A stretch of DNA of 57,389 bases, taken from assembly GCA_049999765.1 (NCBI GenBank), contig JBNGIQ010009279.1, forward strand, positions 52,408-109,796, written 5' to 3'. The translations under genes were made by a program, and so were the position numbers. This document shows positions 38,801-48,436 of this stretch, one piece after another. The notes under the pieces were generated by a model, which saw only the letters and a program-made list of their open reading frames with translations, did no database searches and was not told where the DNA came from. Numbering within the stretch: position 1 is the first letter of the stretch; each line of letters starts with the position of its first letter. The DNA is from Phaeoceros laevis. Its lineage: Eukaryota; Anthocerotophyta; Anthocerotopsida; Notothyladales.

Positions 38801-39955
38801 ACTAAAAATGGACCCCAGTTCTCACCTCACGGTCAAGGGGTACTCGATAGAGCTGGAGCAGCTGCACAAGGCGTGCAAGAATATTTGGTACTCTCAAGAT
38901 GGCGTCATGATTTATGTCTGCAATTGTTTGCTCAGCTTCTGCCGCCTTCAAGGCCGATGGAGTAACAGCTGAACACTTTTGCTGCTTAAAGCCACTACCT
39001 GACATTCTGTCCTGCAAGATGCCAAAAAACGTTAATGTATATCTACAGGATAGAAGCACCAGAGCACATTGTACCTAAGCAATTGAGAGTGTGAAGGAAA
39101 CCATTAAGTACCTCTGGCTCAAAGACAACCATTGCTAGAACCCGGCAGAATGATGCCAGCTGCCTTGACGTGAAACTATTGACAAGATTCACAAAATCAG
39201 GAATCTCAGTCACGTTCAGAGTGTCTTCCCTGATCGCAAGAACCTCTTCGGCTAGGCAAACAGCTGCATAAAAACAGCAAACGTTTCTTATCACACTCCC
39301 CACATGCGAATTACAATCCATGCAACTTGAAGGACCTTTAAAGAGCGACATCGAGAGGGAGCGTACCCAGATCAAAAGTTTTGGGATTTCCCATGAGAGC
39401 GAACAACTGTATTACAAAATCTCGATTGGCTGCTAGTGTCTCTGTGTAGAAAGGCAGCGTGAAACAAAGCTCTCGCAGAACTGTCAAACACTCCTTCCTC
39501 GCTGTCCACACTTGCACTGGCAGTAGAACTACCGCATTGGGGGCATGCAAAAATGGATACGACAGTATCCGAAGTAGAAGTGCATCTCCACCCAGCACCA
39601 CAAATGACTCGCGATTCCGTTTTAGGCTTGCAGTTCCAACTTCGATCCAGAGGTCTTCCAATACCGAGATACACTTAGTCACATCATTGTCTGCCAGCGA
39701 TTTCTCAATGTCCAGACACAGCTTGATGATCTCCGGGGACAACCTCTGCTTGCGCGCAAGCACAAATTTGGGAGACTGCTTGTACGACTTCCATCCTTTT
39801 CCAGTGGTCTGAACTCTGAGCAAGGCATCCAGAATATGCTCATTCGTCCGTTGCAAATTATAAACACTACCACTCCCTCTTATTCCACACCTGCTTGACC
39901 CCTCGCTGCTACTGCTGCCTGCATTCGGTGCCATTTGCATCCTCTCCCCAACCAC
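35893..39955 (-). CDS. TRPC4AP (TRUSS)-like protein, DUF3689 helical-repeat family
   Basis: This is a multi-exon gene with blocks characteristic of short-TRP-channel-4-associated protein, known in animals as a substrate receptor of cullin-DDB1 ubiquitin ligases. In order from the first exon (39367-39955): ILDALLRVQTTGKGWKSYKQ, LGGDALLLRILSYPFLHAP, TARKECLTVLRELCFTLPF, IPDFVNLVNSFTSRQLASFC, ILARLVQLLQLYRVPLDRE, NQLARLGLIGVLTSMFHKLD, QYLRLIHNFCDRDSCNRANK, INFDLLGELIKFNEVLF, LVDSNVFVRSVVLSLDAF, an acidic Ser-rich insert, and the last exon DNICVLNTALIFLVFAEQNG ... SLLDFWRQYYVAKRGRDS. The stop is at 35893. Conserved parts are helical, armadillo-like. The intron between about 37985 and 38838 is unusually long for this window (about 850 bp) and holds another ORF. 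The family call rests on my memory of DUF3689 proteins; the plant role is unknown. Confidence 0.75.
38247..38693 (-). CDS. Hypothetical 148-codon ORF inside a TRPC4AP-like intron
   Basis: The frame starts MQSMSSLHEHIIQHLQEVDE and continues with LLQQVGLTEDDPERVYLAFA and a Pro/Thr-rich end (VIERTPTTPRAGGTTVQPGT). It reads like real protein, is on the same strand as the host gene, and lies within its longest intron. No splice sites join it to the flanking exons in phase that I could find. It may be a captured transposon piece (gag-like low-complexity tail), a nested gene or an alternative exon. I recognise no family. Confidence 0.35.
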   Translation of the reverse strand: MQSMSSLHEHIIQHLQEVDESWWHRLIDGNPLLQQVGLTEDDPERVYLAFANAATHTVLQQWRDESLAALRVRNAPAPAAQTVLGVAGLDIPAVPVDTITQVVIERTPTTPRAGGTTVQPGTTTNTRDRAASNVLLATVTGFTLSFVP

Positions 39956-40895
39956 AAGCTCCGTGAAGAACTCTGCCGTTACCTCAGCAGCTGGTTCTTT
40001 CCACGCCCCAATGGATCCAATCCACGCGACCCCTGGAAGAGCGTCCTAGCCAATCCAACAAAAACTTTGACTCCGATCCGGGCCAGGACACGCTGATCAC
40101 CTGCAATCAACACAGCCATCCGACAGCGCCGCCTCTGAACCTGCCAGATTCTGCTGATGGATAATCCAAACCCTCGACACACAGCCCGCACATAAACCTA
40201 GTGAAAGGCACTGGAGGTGCCTCCGGCCTGCCCGCCTGCCCCGCGCTGCGTGCTAGAGAGTGATTGTTGCAAATCACCAGGATCAGGCACACACCAGGCC
40301 TGCCCTGCCAAGATGGATGCTCGAGTCAGAGAATCGTACGGCCGGAACCGTGCTCAACACTGATGCCATGGCAGGAGGGCCATCAAGAAGCAAGTTGCCG
40401 GTGGTCGCATCGCGCCTGACGTCCGGCCTTATCTAACAAGTCACGCAGGAGGCAACAGCTGCAGGATCGTCGCGTTCAGCAGCAGGCAAGCAGGCCTCGA
40501 GTGAAGGGATGGGCCGAGGCCGAAAGTGGAGCAGCTGCACTTGCGCATCTGCTTGAGCTAACAGTGACCATTAAGCTAACAGTGACGGTCCAGCTGGCTT
40601 TACAAGCAGCTTAATCCCTAAATGACAGTCGGTCCTTTTTGGGCCGGTTCCGTTACGAGGCACCCGGCCCGTTTCCGGTTCGTTACAACCAATGCGCGAC
40701 AACAAAGTGAAGGGTGCCTTTTGTATCAGTAACAAATAATGGTCAACGGATACAGAAAAAGCCCGCGATATTTGTTGTGAGAGTGTCGTTTAGGGGTTAA
40801 ACAATGGTCGGTCCAATCGAAATTGGTCGGTCCGGTGGGCAGCACAAAGGGGATTTCTTGACGCAACAGTCATTGCGCGGAGGCAACCTGAACAC
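39956..40895. other. Spacer between TRPC4AP start and SET gene stop
   Basis: Promoter side of the TRPC4AP-like gene plus the 3' flank of the SET gene. A micro-duplication (gagctaacagtgaccattaagctaacagtgac) lies near 40555-40586. No gene recognised. Confidence 0.5.
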
Positions 40896-42768
40896 TCAAC
40901 CGAAGCCTTTCCCTTGGACAGGTTTCACCGGCCTAGCTGCTCTTTGTTCTCTCTCAAAAATAGCCAGCCGGTTCCAGCAGCTGTTGATCAGGTCGAGGAG
41001 CAGTTGCTTCTTGTACAACCGGAACGAGACGACCAAGTTCCGGGATGGGGATAGCTCCGGAGTCCTTAGAAGTTCCAGGTCTTCCGTGACAGTAGTCGGG
41101 AAGCGGCTAAGTAGCATAGCACAGAGTGCCACAAGAGTCTGCAGAACCTTAGATTCGTTAACAAGGCCTAAGGGAGCATCTGATCCCCATTCCTGCAGTG
41201 CATCCAAACTCTTGTTCCGCAAGGTGGCAGCCTCATCAGTGAAGAGCACCCGCAGAGCCGCTAGCAACCGGCCATCTGGTTGAGATCTCCCCAGTGTTGT
41301 CTGCAGTCAGGCACCATTCGTCTTGAGCAGCCGCACGCAGTGTCAGAAACAACAGCAAAGTAATACACAGGCTGTGAAAGTGAGAAAAATTGGTGCCTAC
41401 CATGAGAGCAGCACCAGCTCCTAGTAACCTAAGTCGAACTAAGATAGCCTGCTGCCAAGGCGCTGGGCTGGCGAAACTTGCAAGCTTAGGCTGTTGCACA
41501 CCTGCAGCTTTGCGAGCTTCGTCTAGCATTGCCTGTACAGCTTCGAACTTGAGCTCTATGACCTCATGTGGATTTTCTGGAAGGACAAACCCGTATTCCA
41601 GCAAGAGAAAATCATTGGTCAGAGGACCATAGTTCAACAGGATATTTGCCCCCTCATTGATATCCTCCTCAGCTACAACCTGAATATGAGCCACAAACCC
41701 AGGTAAGGGGAATGACATACACATAAGCACCCACAATGGCATACCGACGAATGTGCCTCTTACGTGCAGGGTGAAGTCCCCTTGGTCTTCAGCACCATGC
41801 TGCACGAGTCTGGCGTTGGGCCGGAAACTGTGGTTGCACATATCAATAAGTGGCAACAATTTCCGGCTTCCACTGGGTGTCCCTGACTGCTGCGTCGTGC
41901 GAATTCTGAATGCCCTGCTGGATACAGCGGCCATAGCCCATCCCAACGCTCCTGCATCCACAGGTTGTTTACCAAATGGATGGCTCGATTCGTCCAAATT
42001 CCCAACCACAGCTGGAAGATCTTTAGACACGAACTGAAGCAAGAACTTGCATCGTTTGTTCACCTGCCCGATCAGAAAAGCAGAAGATGGCTGTGAGACA
42101 CGGGGTTGGAATGGAAGCCTGTTGTTGCAAACATGGTCCAGATACCTCCATGCTGAAATGGATACAGACCTGGTGTATCAAAGGAGGGTACTGCAAGTTC
42201 GCTATGTCCTCCCCCGAGAAAAAAATCGGCACATTGAACCGCTGTGGCAATGCACCCAGATAGGGCCACCAAGAGGAGTTAACCTGTGCCCTCTCGGCTA
42301 GCAGCTTCAGGCCCAGCTTCACCGTCCACAGCTCCTCTGCGACATTCTACAGGCGCTTCCAGTGACCAATTGGTGCAAATTCAGCTTCTTTGATTTACAA
42401 AAATTAGGATGACCTTCCAAGCGCACAGTCCATGAAAAACAAGCACCTGGAACTCTGTCAACCAGACGGAGCAAAGCCTGATCTGCTGCATTCTGGGACG
42501 CAGCGTCGGGCAAAGACAGCACCAGCTGTGATGGCAGGGTGATCAGCTTCTGACCGGCCTCCACTCGCTGCGATGACAATAGTCCCAGGCCATCCCCATC
42601 CCTTTCCACCCGGAGACCGGGCCATACTTTCCCGCCGCCCTTCTCCACCCATCGCAACAACCTGGTGCCCTCAGGCGTGCTACTGCTGTAGCAACGGATG
42701 CAGTGGCGGAGAATAAGGGGAGGTGGGAGCAGCAAAGAAGCTGCCGCAGCAACAGGGTACAAACCCAT
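40896..42768 (-). CDS. SET-domain protein methyltransferase, Rubisco LSMT/SETD3-like
   Basis: It is a protein-lysine or histidine N-methyltransferase of the Rubisco-LSMT/SETD3 class. Exons 42447-42768, 42170-42336, 41764-42063, 41401-41679 and 40896-41300 sum to 491 codons. The N-terminus (MGLYPVAAAASLLLPPPLIL ... RCYSSS) fits an organelle transit peptide. SET-core features: DGLGLLSSQRVEAGQKLITL, SSRAFRIR, the cofactor motif LIDMCNHSFRPNARLV, and INEGANILLNYGPLTNDFLL with LEYGFVLPENPHE. The C-terminal Rubisco-LSMT substrate-binding helical domain runs from DGRLLAALRVLFTDEAAT to the stop. Plants have several paralogues (for example At1g24610 and At5g14260 types), so the substrate need not be Rubisco. 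It is divergent from U11/U12-20K across 115 bp. Confidence 0.92.
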
Positions 42769-42883
42769 GGCTTGTCTACCGTTGTCTCATTCAGGTGGCT
42801 GGTTACCCTGGTACTTCAAGCCTGACACTGAGGAACTCAGCTTCTTGACCTAATCACCCTTGCTCCATCCAGACTTGTGCACG
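42769..42883. promoter_or_regulatory. Very short divergent intergenic region between SET gene and U11/U12-20K
   Basis: Only 115 bp lie between the two start codons, so transcription of both genes must start within it or within the neighbouring exons. I see no TATA box. A shared bidirectional promoter is the simplest reading. Confidence 0.65.
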
Positions 42884-43529
42884 ATGCCGGCTCCCAAATA
42901 CTACTGCGACTACTGCGACAAGACTTTCATTGACGCACCCGCTGCCCGGCGACGCCATTTCTCAGGACCGCAGCATCAGCGCGCCAAGAAACAGTGGTTC
43001 GACTCGTTCAAAGGTCCTACCTAGTCTTGAACTTGGTTGTGCACATCGACAACTTGACAAAGCTGAGGCCTGACGAGAATTGTGCGCTTTGATGCAGAAG
43101 AAGCACAGGCACCTGCGCAGGGTTTTAGCAGAGGGGTCTGTGCGCAATTTTCATGCACAGTAAGTATGGCCAAGTCGTTTCTAATCTTCGAAGGCCTTTG
43201 TCACGACCATCTCTGAGGGTCGTGTGCTGATTATCTGCAGGGTTTCTGCCCTTATGGAGATCAGTGTAAATTTGCCCACTTGCTGCCAGGAGCAGCTTGG
43301 GTTCAACAAGCTCCTCAAGGCAGGATCCAAGGTCTGGTTATCCACGATCAAGTGTCTTGCAAGGAAACAAGGGGTGGCATTCGCTGAATGTTTGTTTTGT
43401 TTTGAAACAGGTCCTCCAATTGTTATGAAACCTGGTGCCTCCACCTTGCCTGAAAACAACCTACCTCCTTCTCTACAGCCGCCAAGAGAAGACTTGCTCA
43501 ATTATCTTCCCCCTGTGGAGTGGGGATGA
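42884..43529 (+). CDS. U11/U12 small nuclear ribonucleoprotein 20 kDa protein (ZMAT5 type)
   Basis: This is a minor-spliceosome subunit of the U11/U12 di-snRNP that recognises U12-type introns. Exons 42884-43013, 43098-43159, 43241-43331 and 43411-43529 sum to 134 codons. The N-terminus is a U1-C-type C2H2 finger: YYCDYCDKTF followed by RRRHFSGPQHQRAKKQWFD. A CCCH finger follows, assembled across exons 2 and 3, with C-x8-C-x5-C-x3-H spacing (CAQFSCTGFCPYGDQCKFAH). The C-terminal tail ends REDLLNYLPPVEWG, as in plant homologues. It is somewhat shorter than typical plant versions. It implies that U12 introns are retained in this organism. Confidence 0.9.
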
Positions 43530-43805
43530 TTGTTTAGACAGGTGAGATTCAGGGACAATGGCATCATGGCATAATATAGCTCGCCACAATTGCCAAATTA
43601 TGGCTCTTATTGCTTTTTGGAGGAATTGTACATACACTTGTATACAACTGGGTGAGATTACCACCACAGCTGCACTGCTACTAGTACATCGGCTGAGCAC
43701 AGCCGGAGTCTGCTCCTGGTATTTACAATGGGTAACGACCACAACTAAAAGAATTCAAGGGGCGAGCAAGAAATTTGATGTTTGCATCTCCCCAGCAATT
43801 GATGC

Positions 43806-45092
43806 TTACCAGTCGTCACGGTAAGCAGTACGAGGCAATGGCCTCTTTTCTTCAACCTCTGGCTCTGGCTCCGGCTCCGGATTCGTCTGAAACTCCGGCG
43901 CATCCAGATCTGCCAGGTTCTTCAAATCCACAACCGACAAGTCATCCAGGCGGCGAACCACCAAATCCGCCGCTCCAAGCTCAAAGACAGGATGCTTGCC
44001 AGCCACAGCAACACACTTCATGCCGCCATCATGAGCCGCTTCCACGCTGGAATTGGAGTTTCCGAACACGATGCACCGCTCCGGAATGAAGCTCAGCCGC
44101 TCTGCCGCGTACATGAACATTTCAGGATCCGGCTTGCCCCTGAACACATCCTCCGCTCCGATCACGATTGAGAATAGTCCCTCCATCCCTAGGGCTTCTA
44201 TGGCGCGGTCCAGATACCGGCGAGGGCGGGTGGACGCCAGGGCCATGGGCACGCGGAACTTCTTCAGTGTTTGCAGAAACTCCTGAGCTCCAGAGCGCAG
44301 ACGGTACGTCTCCCCCTGCATCTCCTCAAAGAGCTCTTCCTTCCTGGTCGCCAGTCGCTTCAGCTGGCGGTAGTCCCGGCTCCAGCACAGGACCTCCGAC
44401 AAAGCCTGCTCGTTTTTCATGCCCTCCGCCCGCTTGAGCACGAAGAGGGGAGGCTGCGGCCGGCCTTCCTCCTGCGCCAAAGCACACCATGCCTTGCGCT
44501 CCAGATCCACATCGCTCTCCACCACCACGCCTTCCCACTCCAGCACCACGCCTAGCCACCCGCACCCCATCCGCTCCGCCCTGAGCAGAGGATTGTGCAA
44601 GGAGCTGTCATCGGCCCTGTTTTTAGGGAGCCCTGGCAGGGAGAGGGGGCCGGTGGTGCTCTGGAAGTAGGACACATCGAGAGAGTGCAGGATGTCATCG
44701 CTGGGGACCTCGGTGGCGTCCCTAGCAAAAGCTCTGAGAAGCAACCTGACCTGCGGTTTCCATGACCTGGAGTGCGGCTTTTCTGTCCTGGCAATTCTCC
44801 TCCACCACCCGTTCCCTAAATCTGATGCTGAACCAGGAAAGGAGAGGGAGGAAGCTTGCTCCACATGCTCGTCCTTGCGCTCCTCCAGCGAGATCCCCTG
44901 GGTATGGGCATACTGGCTTAGGTAGTTCACTCGTCTCCGTCCCGAGCTCCTGCCGTCCTGGGACAGGACGGAGGACGAAATCTGCAACCGAGGAAGCTGC
45001 AGGGTTTCTACGATGCCCATGGCAGCCATGCCTGCTCCAGCCACAACCCCCTTGAAAATGCTTCCGCCAACTGCCTCAACAACTGGCTCCAA
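43806..45092 (-). CDS. PYRP2: HAD phosphatase, plastid PyrP2-like (riboflavin pathway), single exon
   Basis: It closely matches Arabidopsis At4g11570-type proteins (PyrP2), which dephosphorylate 5-amino-6-(5-phospho-D-ribitylamino)uracil in plastid riboflavin synthesis. It is one 428-codon frame. The N-terminal 100 residues are poorly structured, consistent with a transit peptide plus linker. Core blocks: GCGWLGVVLEWEGVVVESDV, EGMKNEQALSEVLCWSRDY, the HAD motif II region VPMALASTRPRRYLDRAIEA, motif III lysine in EDVFRGKPDPEMFMYAAERL, motif IV FIPERCIVFGNSNSSVEAAH, and GADLVVRRLDDLSVVDLKNL. The usual HAD motif I DxD is replaced by EWEG, as I recall for this plant subfamily. It converges on U11/U12-20K with a 276-bp spacer. 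Confidence 0.93.
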   Translation of the reverse strand: MEPVVEAVGGSIFKGVVAGAGMAAMGIVETLQLPRLQISSSVLSQDGRSSGRRRVNYLSQYAHTQGISLEERKDEHVEQASSLSFPGSASDLGNGWWRRIARTEKPHSRSWKPQVRLLLRAFARDATEVPSDDILHSLDVSYFQSTTGPLSLPGLPKNRADDSSLHNPLLRAERMGCGWLGVVLEWEGVVVESDVDLERKAWCALAQEEGRPQPPLFVLKRAEGMKNEQALSEVLCWSRDYRQLKRLATRKEELFEEMQGETYRLRSGAQEFLQTLKKFRVPMALASTRPRRYLDRAIEALGMEGLFSIVIGAEDVFRGKPDPEMFMYAAERLSFIPERCIVFGNSNSSVEAAHDGGMKCVAVAGKHPVFELGAADLVVRRLDDLSVVDLKNLADLDAPEFQTNPEPEPEPEVEEKRPLPRTAYRDDW

Positions 45093-45854
45093 ATTCCCCC
45101 GTCTACTACGATTGGACGCTGGAACTCAAACCACCTGCAGAGAGGGATGACCAGGATGTCACCACCGAACCCTGATCAACCCAAGCTCAACACCTCCACA
45201 ACAGGCCGTCTGCTTGGTTTCCTATTCAATTCACCCCGAGCTTCGCCCTTAGAGCTTGATAGACACAGAAATTTGCAGTTCAAAGCGAGGGGTCAGTGAT
45301 ATCCACCACAGACGGAACACGGCCAAACCCCACTCTCTCAATTTACAGCACACCAGCTGCCGGCGAGGATGCTGTATAAATGCGATAGTCCACGGCAGCC
45401 GCTCAAGGGCAGCCTCTGCCTCCCGCCTCGGGCGCAGCTCACACACAATAGACACGCAGCACCCGAGACGGCAGAGACCGCGGGCAGCTTACGGCGGCCG
45501 ACGAGTCTTTGCTCCTTTGTGGCCTTCCAAGCACCTCCCTGGCCTCGCTCTAGAAACTCGAAGATACTAGCCACAGGCGTGACGTGGCGCGTGGCAAGGG
45601 ACCCGATAGCAGCCACGTTCGGTGCACCAGAGTGACCAGACACGTTACATTACGTTACACGAAAAGGTGCCGTGGCCACAGACGATTTACCGGGGAGGAC
45701 GTGACTCTTGGTTTTTATGTTTTACCACAAGCACCATAAATAGACTCCCTCGAAATTCCTCCTTTCTTCGTCGGTCAAGTCTCAAGGAGGACAGTAATTC
45801 GACGGCTTGTGGCTCCCATGAGCGGGCAGGCACTCTGAAAAATGCAGCGTGCCT
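45093..45854. other. Promoter-side spacer of the PyrP2 gene; nothing recognised
   Basis: Several GC-rich open frames on both strands overlap one another and lack domains. No RNA gene or repeat was seen before the duplicated block begins near 45855. Confidence 0.45.
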
Positions 45855-47221
45855 GCCCGTGAAAGAGAGCAGCGAAAAATGCAGCGAGCCTGGCTGGACT
45901 GTAGGACTGAGGCCCTGTTATCAACAACCTACCATTGATGCTCCTCAGCTGGCACTGCAATGACCTCGAAACGTTAATAATCGTTCTCATTCTTCAGTAT
46001 GCTGATTCCAAAGTTTTAAGACAGAAGGAAGTGGCTCCAATTTGGACATAATTAACTACATGCTAGGAAGGTGGAATTCTTACACGTTTGTTTGCCAGTT
46101 CCATGCTTTTGTATGTTGTGAATGAACCTGAATAGGTAAGAACAGCTGCAGGAATTCATGAAGGGAAGTAGGGAGCAACTCCCGTGTGTACGCCACCTGC
46201 CAACTAGAGGAGGTCGGACGGTGTACCAACTAGTCTAGCACAGTTCCTCCAGTGGGTGTTCTATCACGCTGTGTGCATCAGGAGGTACTTTTTGCATCTG
46301 AAAACGATCCATGCAGAAGGATTGGAGCTGCCATAGCACAAAACGCAAGAAAAGGCACGAAACGAGGCCAAATTCAAGGATGGCAACGCAGATGGACAAG
46401 CAGACAGGCTCCCTCTAAAATGCTCGTACGGAATATCCCCGAGAATGATAACCCTGAGGAGAGTTTGCAGTCTAACATCTCAGAGCAGCTATGAGACATG
46501 GCTATTTCGGGCTGCTGCTGCTGCTGTTGAAAGGAACTTGAGAGAGCTTCAACCACAAGAAAGCTCTTACCTCTTCGCCGATATTGCTGCCAACAAGCTC
46601 TTGGCCCAAGTACTGGCGTGTTCCGTGGGGACAGAGTACTGAACAGATACCCTCAGAGAAGAGAACCTACCACTTGTGCTGTAAACGTAGCACGCCTTAT
46701 CCTGTATTCCACCTTCTATTGTATTTCCCACCTGAAGCGAACAGCGAACAGGAATTAGCTGGTCATTGCACAGCCCATCCTAAAAAGAAGCAACTACCAA
46801 CGCTGTCAAAGGGGGGAATTGTGGCAACATGGTCAGAGAACCTATTTCGTAAGTTGAAAAAGCCAACTCACCAAGGAAATCCCTGCCGGAATCACTGAAC
46901 CAACAAGCTCGTTTTGGACTATGCTGTGAACCAGTTGGCGGCCCGCGTTGGATAAAGCCAGAACCAGCACATCTGTACAGAGCTTGCTTGCTTGCAAGTG
47001 CCTCCTTGCAGAAGGAGACCACTGCACAAAAAGAAATTGTGATGATCCGAGAGCAGACTTGATGCAAGGATCTCCCACTAGACGTCCTGCAGCGAGGCAC
47101 AAACGCCGATGCTGGCCAACAAGACCTCTACTGAAAAGTTACTAATTGGGGCATCCACTTCAGCGCCAAGCTTGGGTAGAGCCGCCGAGCCTGCCCATAG
47201 GAGTCTCCTCAGCCTGTTCAT
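45855..47221 (-). pseudogene. Copy A of a duplicated multi-exon gene of unknown function (probably decayed)
   Basis: Minus-strand blocks match copy B (48732-50196) at high identity: CTDVLVLALSNAGRQLVHSI, the exon encoding STWAKSLLAAISAKR, LQTLLRVIILGDIPYEHF, and a last exon CQLRSINGRLLITGPQSYSP. Copy A's first exon is different: MNRLRRLLWAGSAALPKLGA, arginine-rich with hydroxylated and hydrophobic residues, like a mitochondrial presequence. The exon equivalent to copy B's LEDGVQNAVAPYFPSGSL reads LAGGVHTGVAPYFPS and then hits a stop (tga near 46155), so copy A is probably non-functional or truncated. The start at 47221 is only 20 bp from the divergent ORF at 47242. I do not recognise the family; a helical, membrane-associated protein is possible. 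Confidence 0.5.
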
Positions 47222-47241
47222 CCTGTGAGCCTGGAGGGACA

Positions 47242-48024
47242 ATGGCGGACCGGAGCTTGAGACCACATGGAGGATCTAGCGTGTTGGATTTGACGACAGA
47301 AGCACAAGTAGTGGATTACATAGAAGAGCTCAGAGGTGAACACCTTACATTGCACATTTTGGAACAGCTTGTAAACAAGTGTGTTGCAGGAGGGTTTCAC
47401 TATGGGTTGGTGTTTCTGGGAGACTTTCTGATGAGGAGCTTGAGCCAAGAGCCGGACAGTTTGTACAATCTGGTTCAGCATGTTCTTGACCCTCTATGTT
47501 CTGGATTGTCCAAGTGTGTTTTAACCACGAGCTCAAGTGTCGAGGAAATCCATTCCGTTGTCCAGAGTGCTCTGGAAGGTGAGGATGCAGGAGGGGTGGA
47601 GGGAGACGTGGATTCTTCAACGCTTCAAGTGTTGGAGTTGTACTCCACTCTTCTGAATGAGGTTGCCGAGCACTATCACCAACCGTGTATGCAAAGGATG
47701 GAGGGCAACGGGTTTGCTACCTGGTTGGACCAGAAAGCACATATGGGTGACTTGCTACATTGCACCAATCCCAAGTTTTCTCAATTTCTGCCTCTGATTT
47801 ATTTTCTTGCAAAGAAATCATTCATGGATTGTTCATCTACAGCCACAGAAGATGCTGATGTGCCCATGTTTGATCAGAAGTGGGATATGTGGCTGGAGAA
47901 GTTCCCTCTACTGGGATATGTGGCTGGAGAAGTTCCCTCTACTCAATCACATGCTAACTTAGTTTTGGGAAGGTGTAGTTTAGGAACGTTCTATGCTATG
48001 GTAGAACTTTGTAGAATCTCTTGA
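47242..48024 (+). CDS. Hypothetical protein, 260 residues, unrecognised
   Basis: The frame from the ATG at 47242 (MADRSLRPHGGSSVLDLTTE) gives a soluble, acidic, helix-rich protein. It includes VVDYIEELRGEHLTLHILEQ, FHYGLVFLGDFLMRSLSQ and LQVLELYSTLLNEVAEHYHQ. Near the end a 31-bp tandem duplication (47882-47943) shifts the frame; without it the protein would read WLEKFPLLNHMLT and stop about 30 codons sooner. The gene sits between the two copies of the duplicated gene and diverges from copy A. I know no matching family and give no function. The absence of introns and the end duplication leave open that it is a truncated first exon. Confidence 0.5.
   Translation: MADRSLRPHGGSSVLDLTTEAQVVDYIEELRGEHLTLHILEQLVNKCVAGGFHYGLVFLGDFLMRSLSQEPDSLYNLVQHVLDPLCSGLSKCVLTTSSSVEEIHSVVQSALEGEDAGGVEGDVDSSTLQVLELYSTLLNEVAEHYHQPCMQRMEGNGFATWLDQKAHMGDLLHCTNPKFSQFLPLIYFLAKKSFMDCSSTATEDADVPMFDQKWDMWLEKFPLLGYVAGEVPSTQSHANLVLGRCSLGTFYAMVELCRIS
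47882..47943. repeat. 31-bp perfect tandem duplication inside an ORF
   Basis: The unit starts gggatatgtggctggagaag at 47882 and again at 47913. Thirty-one is not a multiple of three, so the reading frame downstream is changed. The copies are identical, suggesting a recent event. Confidence 0.97.
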
Positions 48025-48059
48025 AAAGCTACACACACGACGCAGCCATTGTTTGATTC

Positions 48060-48300
48060 TTGAACGCATCTTGCCAACTTTCCATGGTATGAGGAGTGTT
48101 AAAACTTGCCATGGTATGAGGAGGTTTTGAACACCTGCACTTGCAGCTTGCCATTGTTTGAGGTGTTCAAAAAACGCAGCTTGTTCAAAAAACGCACCTT
48201 GCAAACTGCATGAGGAGGTTTTGAACACCTGCAGTTGAGACTGCCGCTGTTTACTAATAAGTAGCGACGACTGCCACTGTTTACTAATATGTACCCACGA
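48060..48300. repeat. Interleaved short direct repeats
   Basis: Motifs recur at irregular spacing: ttgccatggtatgaggag (twice, with variants), gaggaggttttgaacacctg (twice), ttgttcaaaaaacgca (twice) and gactgccactgtttactaat (twice, one substitution). Spacing is irregular, so this is not a regular array. Confidence 0.9.
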
Positions 48301-48365
48301 AATTGGAGGCTTCCGATCTCGCAATCTGGGCTGGTTGTGTGTGTGCGCCGCCGGTTAATTTCCTT

Positions 48366-48432
48366 TTGGTTTCCTTCTCAGTGTGTCCTTGTTCATTCTT
48401 AGGTGGCAAGGACACACTGAGAAGGAAACCAA
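48366..48432. repeat. Perfect 26-bp inverted repeat with 15-base loop
   Basis: The left arm 48366-48391 (ttggtttccttctcagtgtg...) is the exact reverse complement of the right arm 48407-48432, with loop 48392-48406 (ttcattcttaggtgg). It could form a strong hairpin in DNA or RNA. Pairing stops abruptly at both outer ends. Surrounding sequence is full of short duplications, so a foldback copying event is more likely than a microRNA gene. Confidence 0.97.
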
Positions 48433-48436
48433 CTGC

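Noticed and set aside
41270-41305. Apparent frameshift in the SET methyltransferase between LTADNTGEIST and DGRLLAAL
   Set aside because: Using the acceptor gactgcag|ACAACACTGG at 41300 puts exon 5 in phase (TTLGRSQPDGRLLAALR), and the exons then sum to 491 codons. No frameshift is needed.
48366-48432. CRISPR-like or microRNA gene interpretation of the hairpin
   Set aside because: There is no array of spaced repeats, the genome is eukaryotic, and the perfect arms with sharp ends within a patch of local duplications favour a foldback copy.
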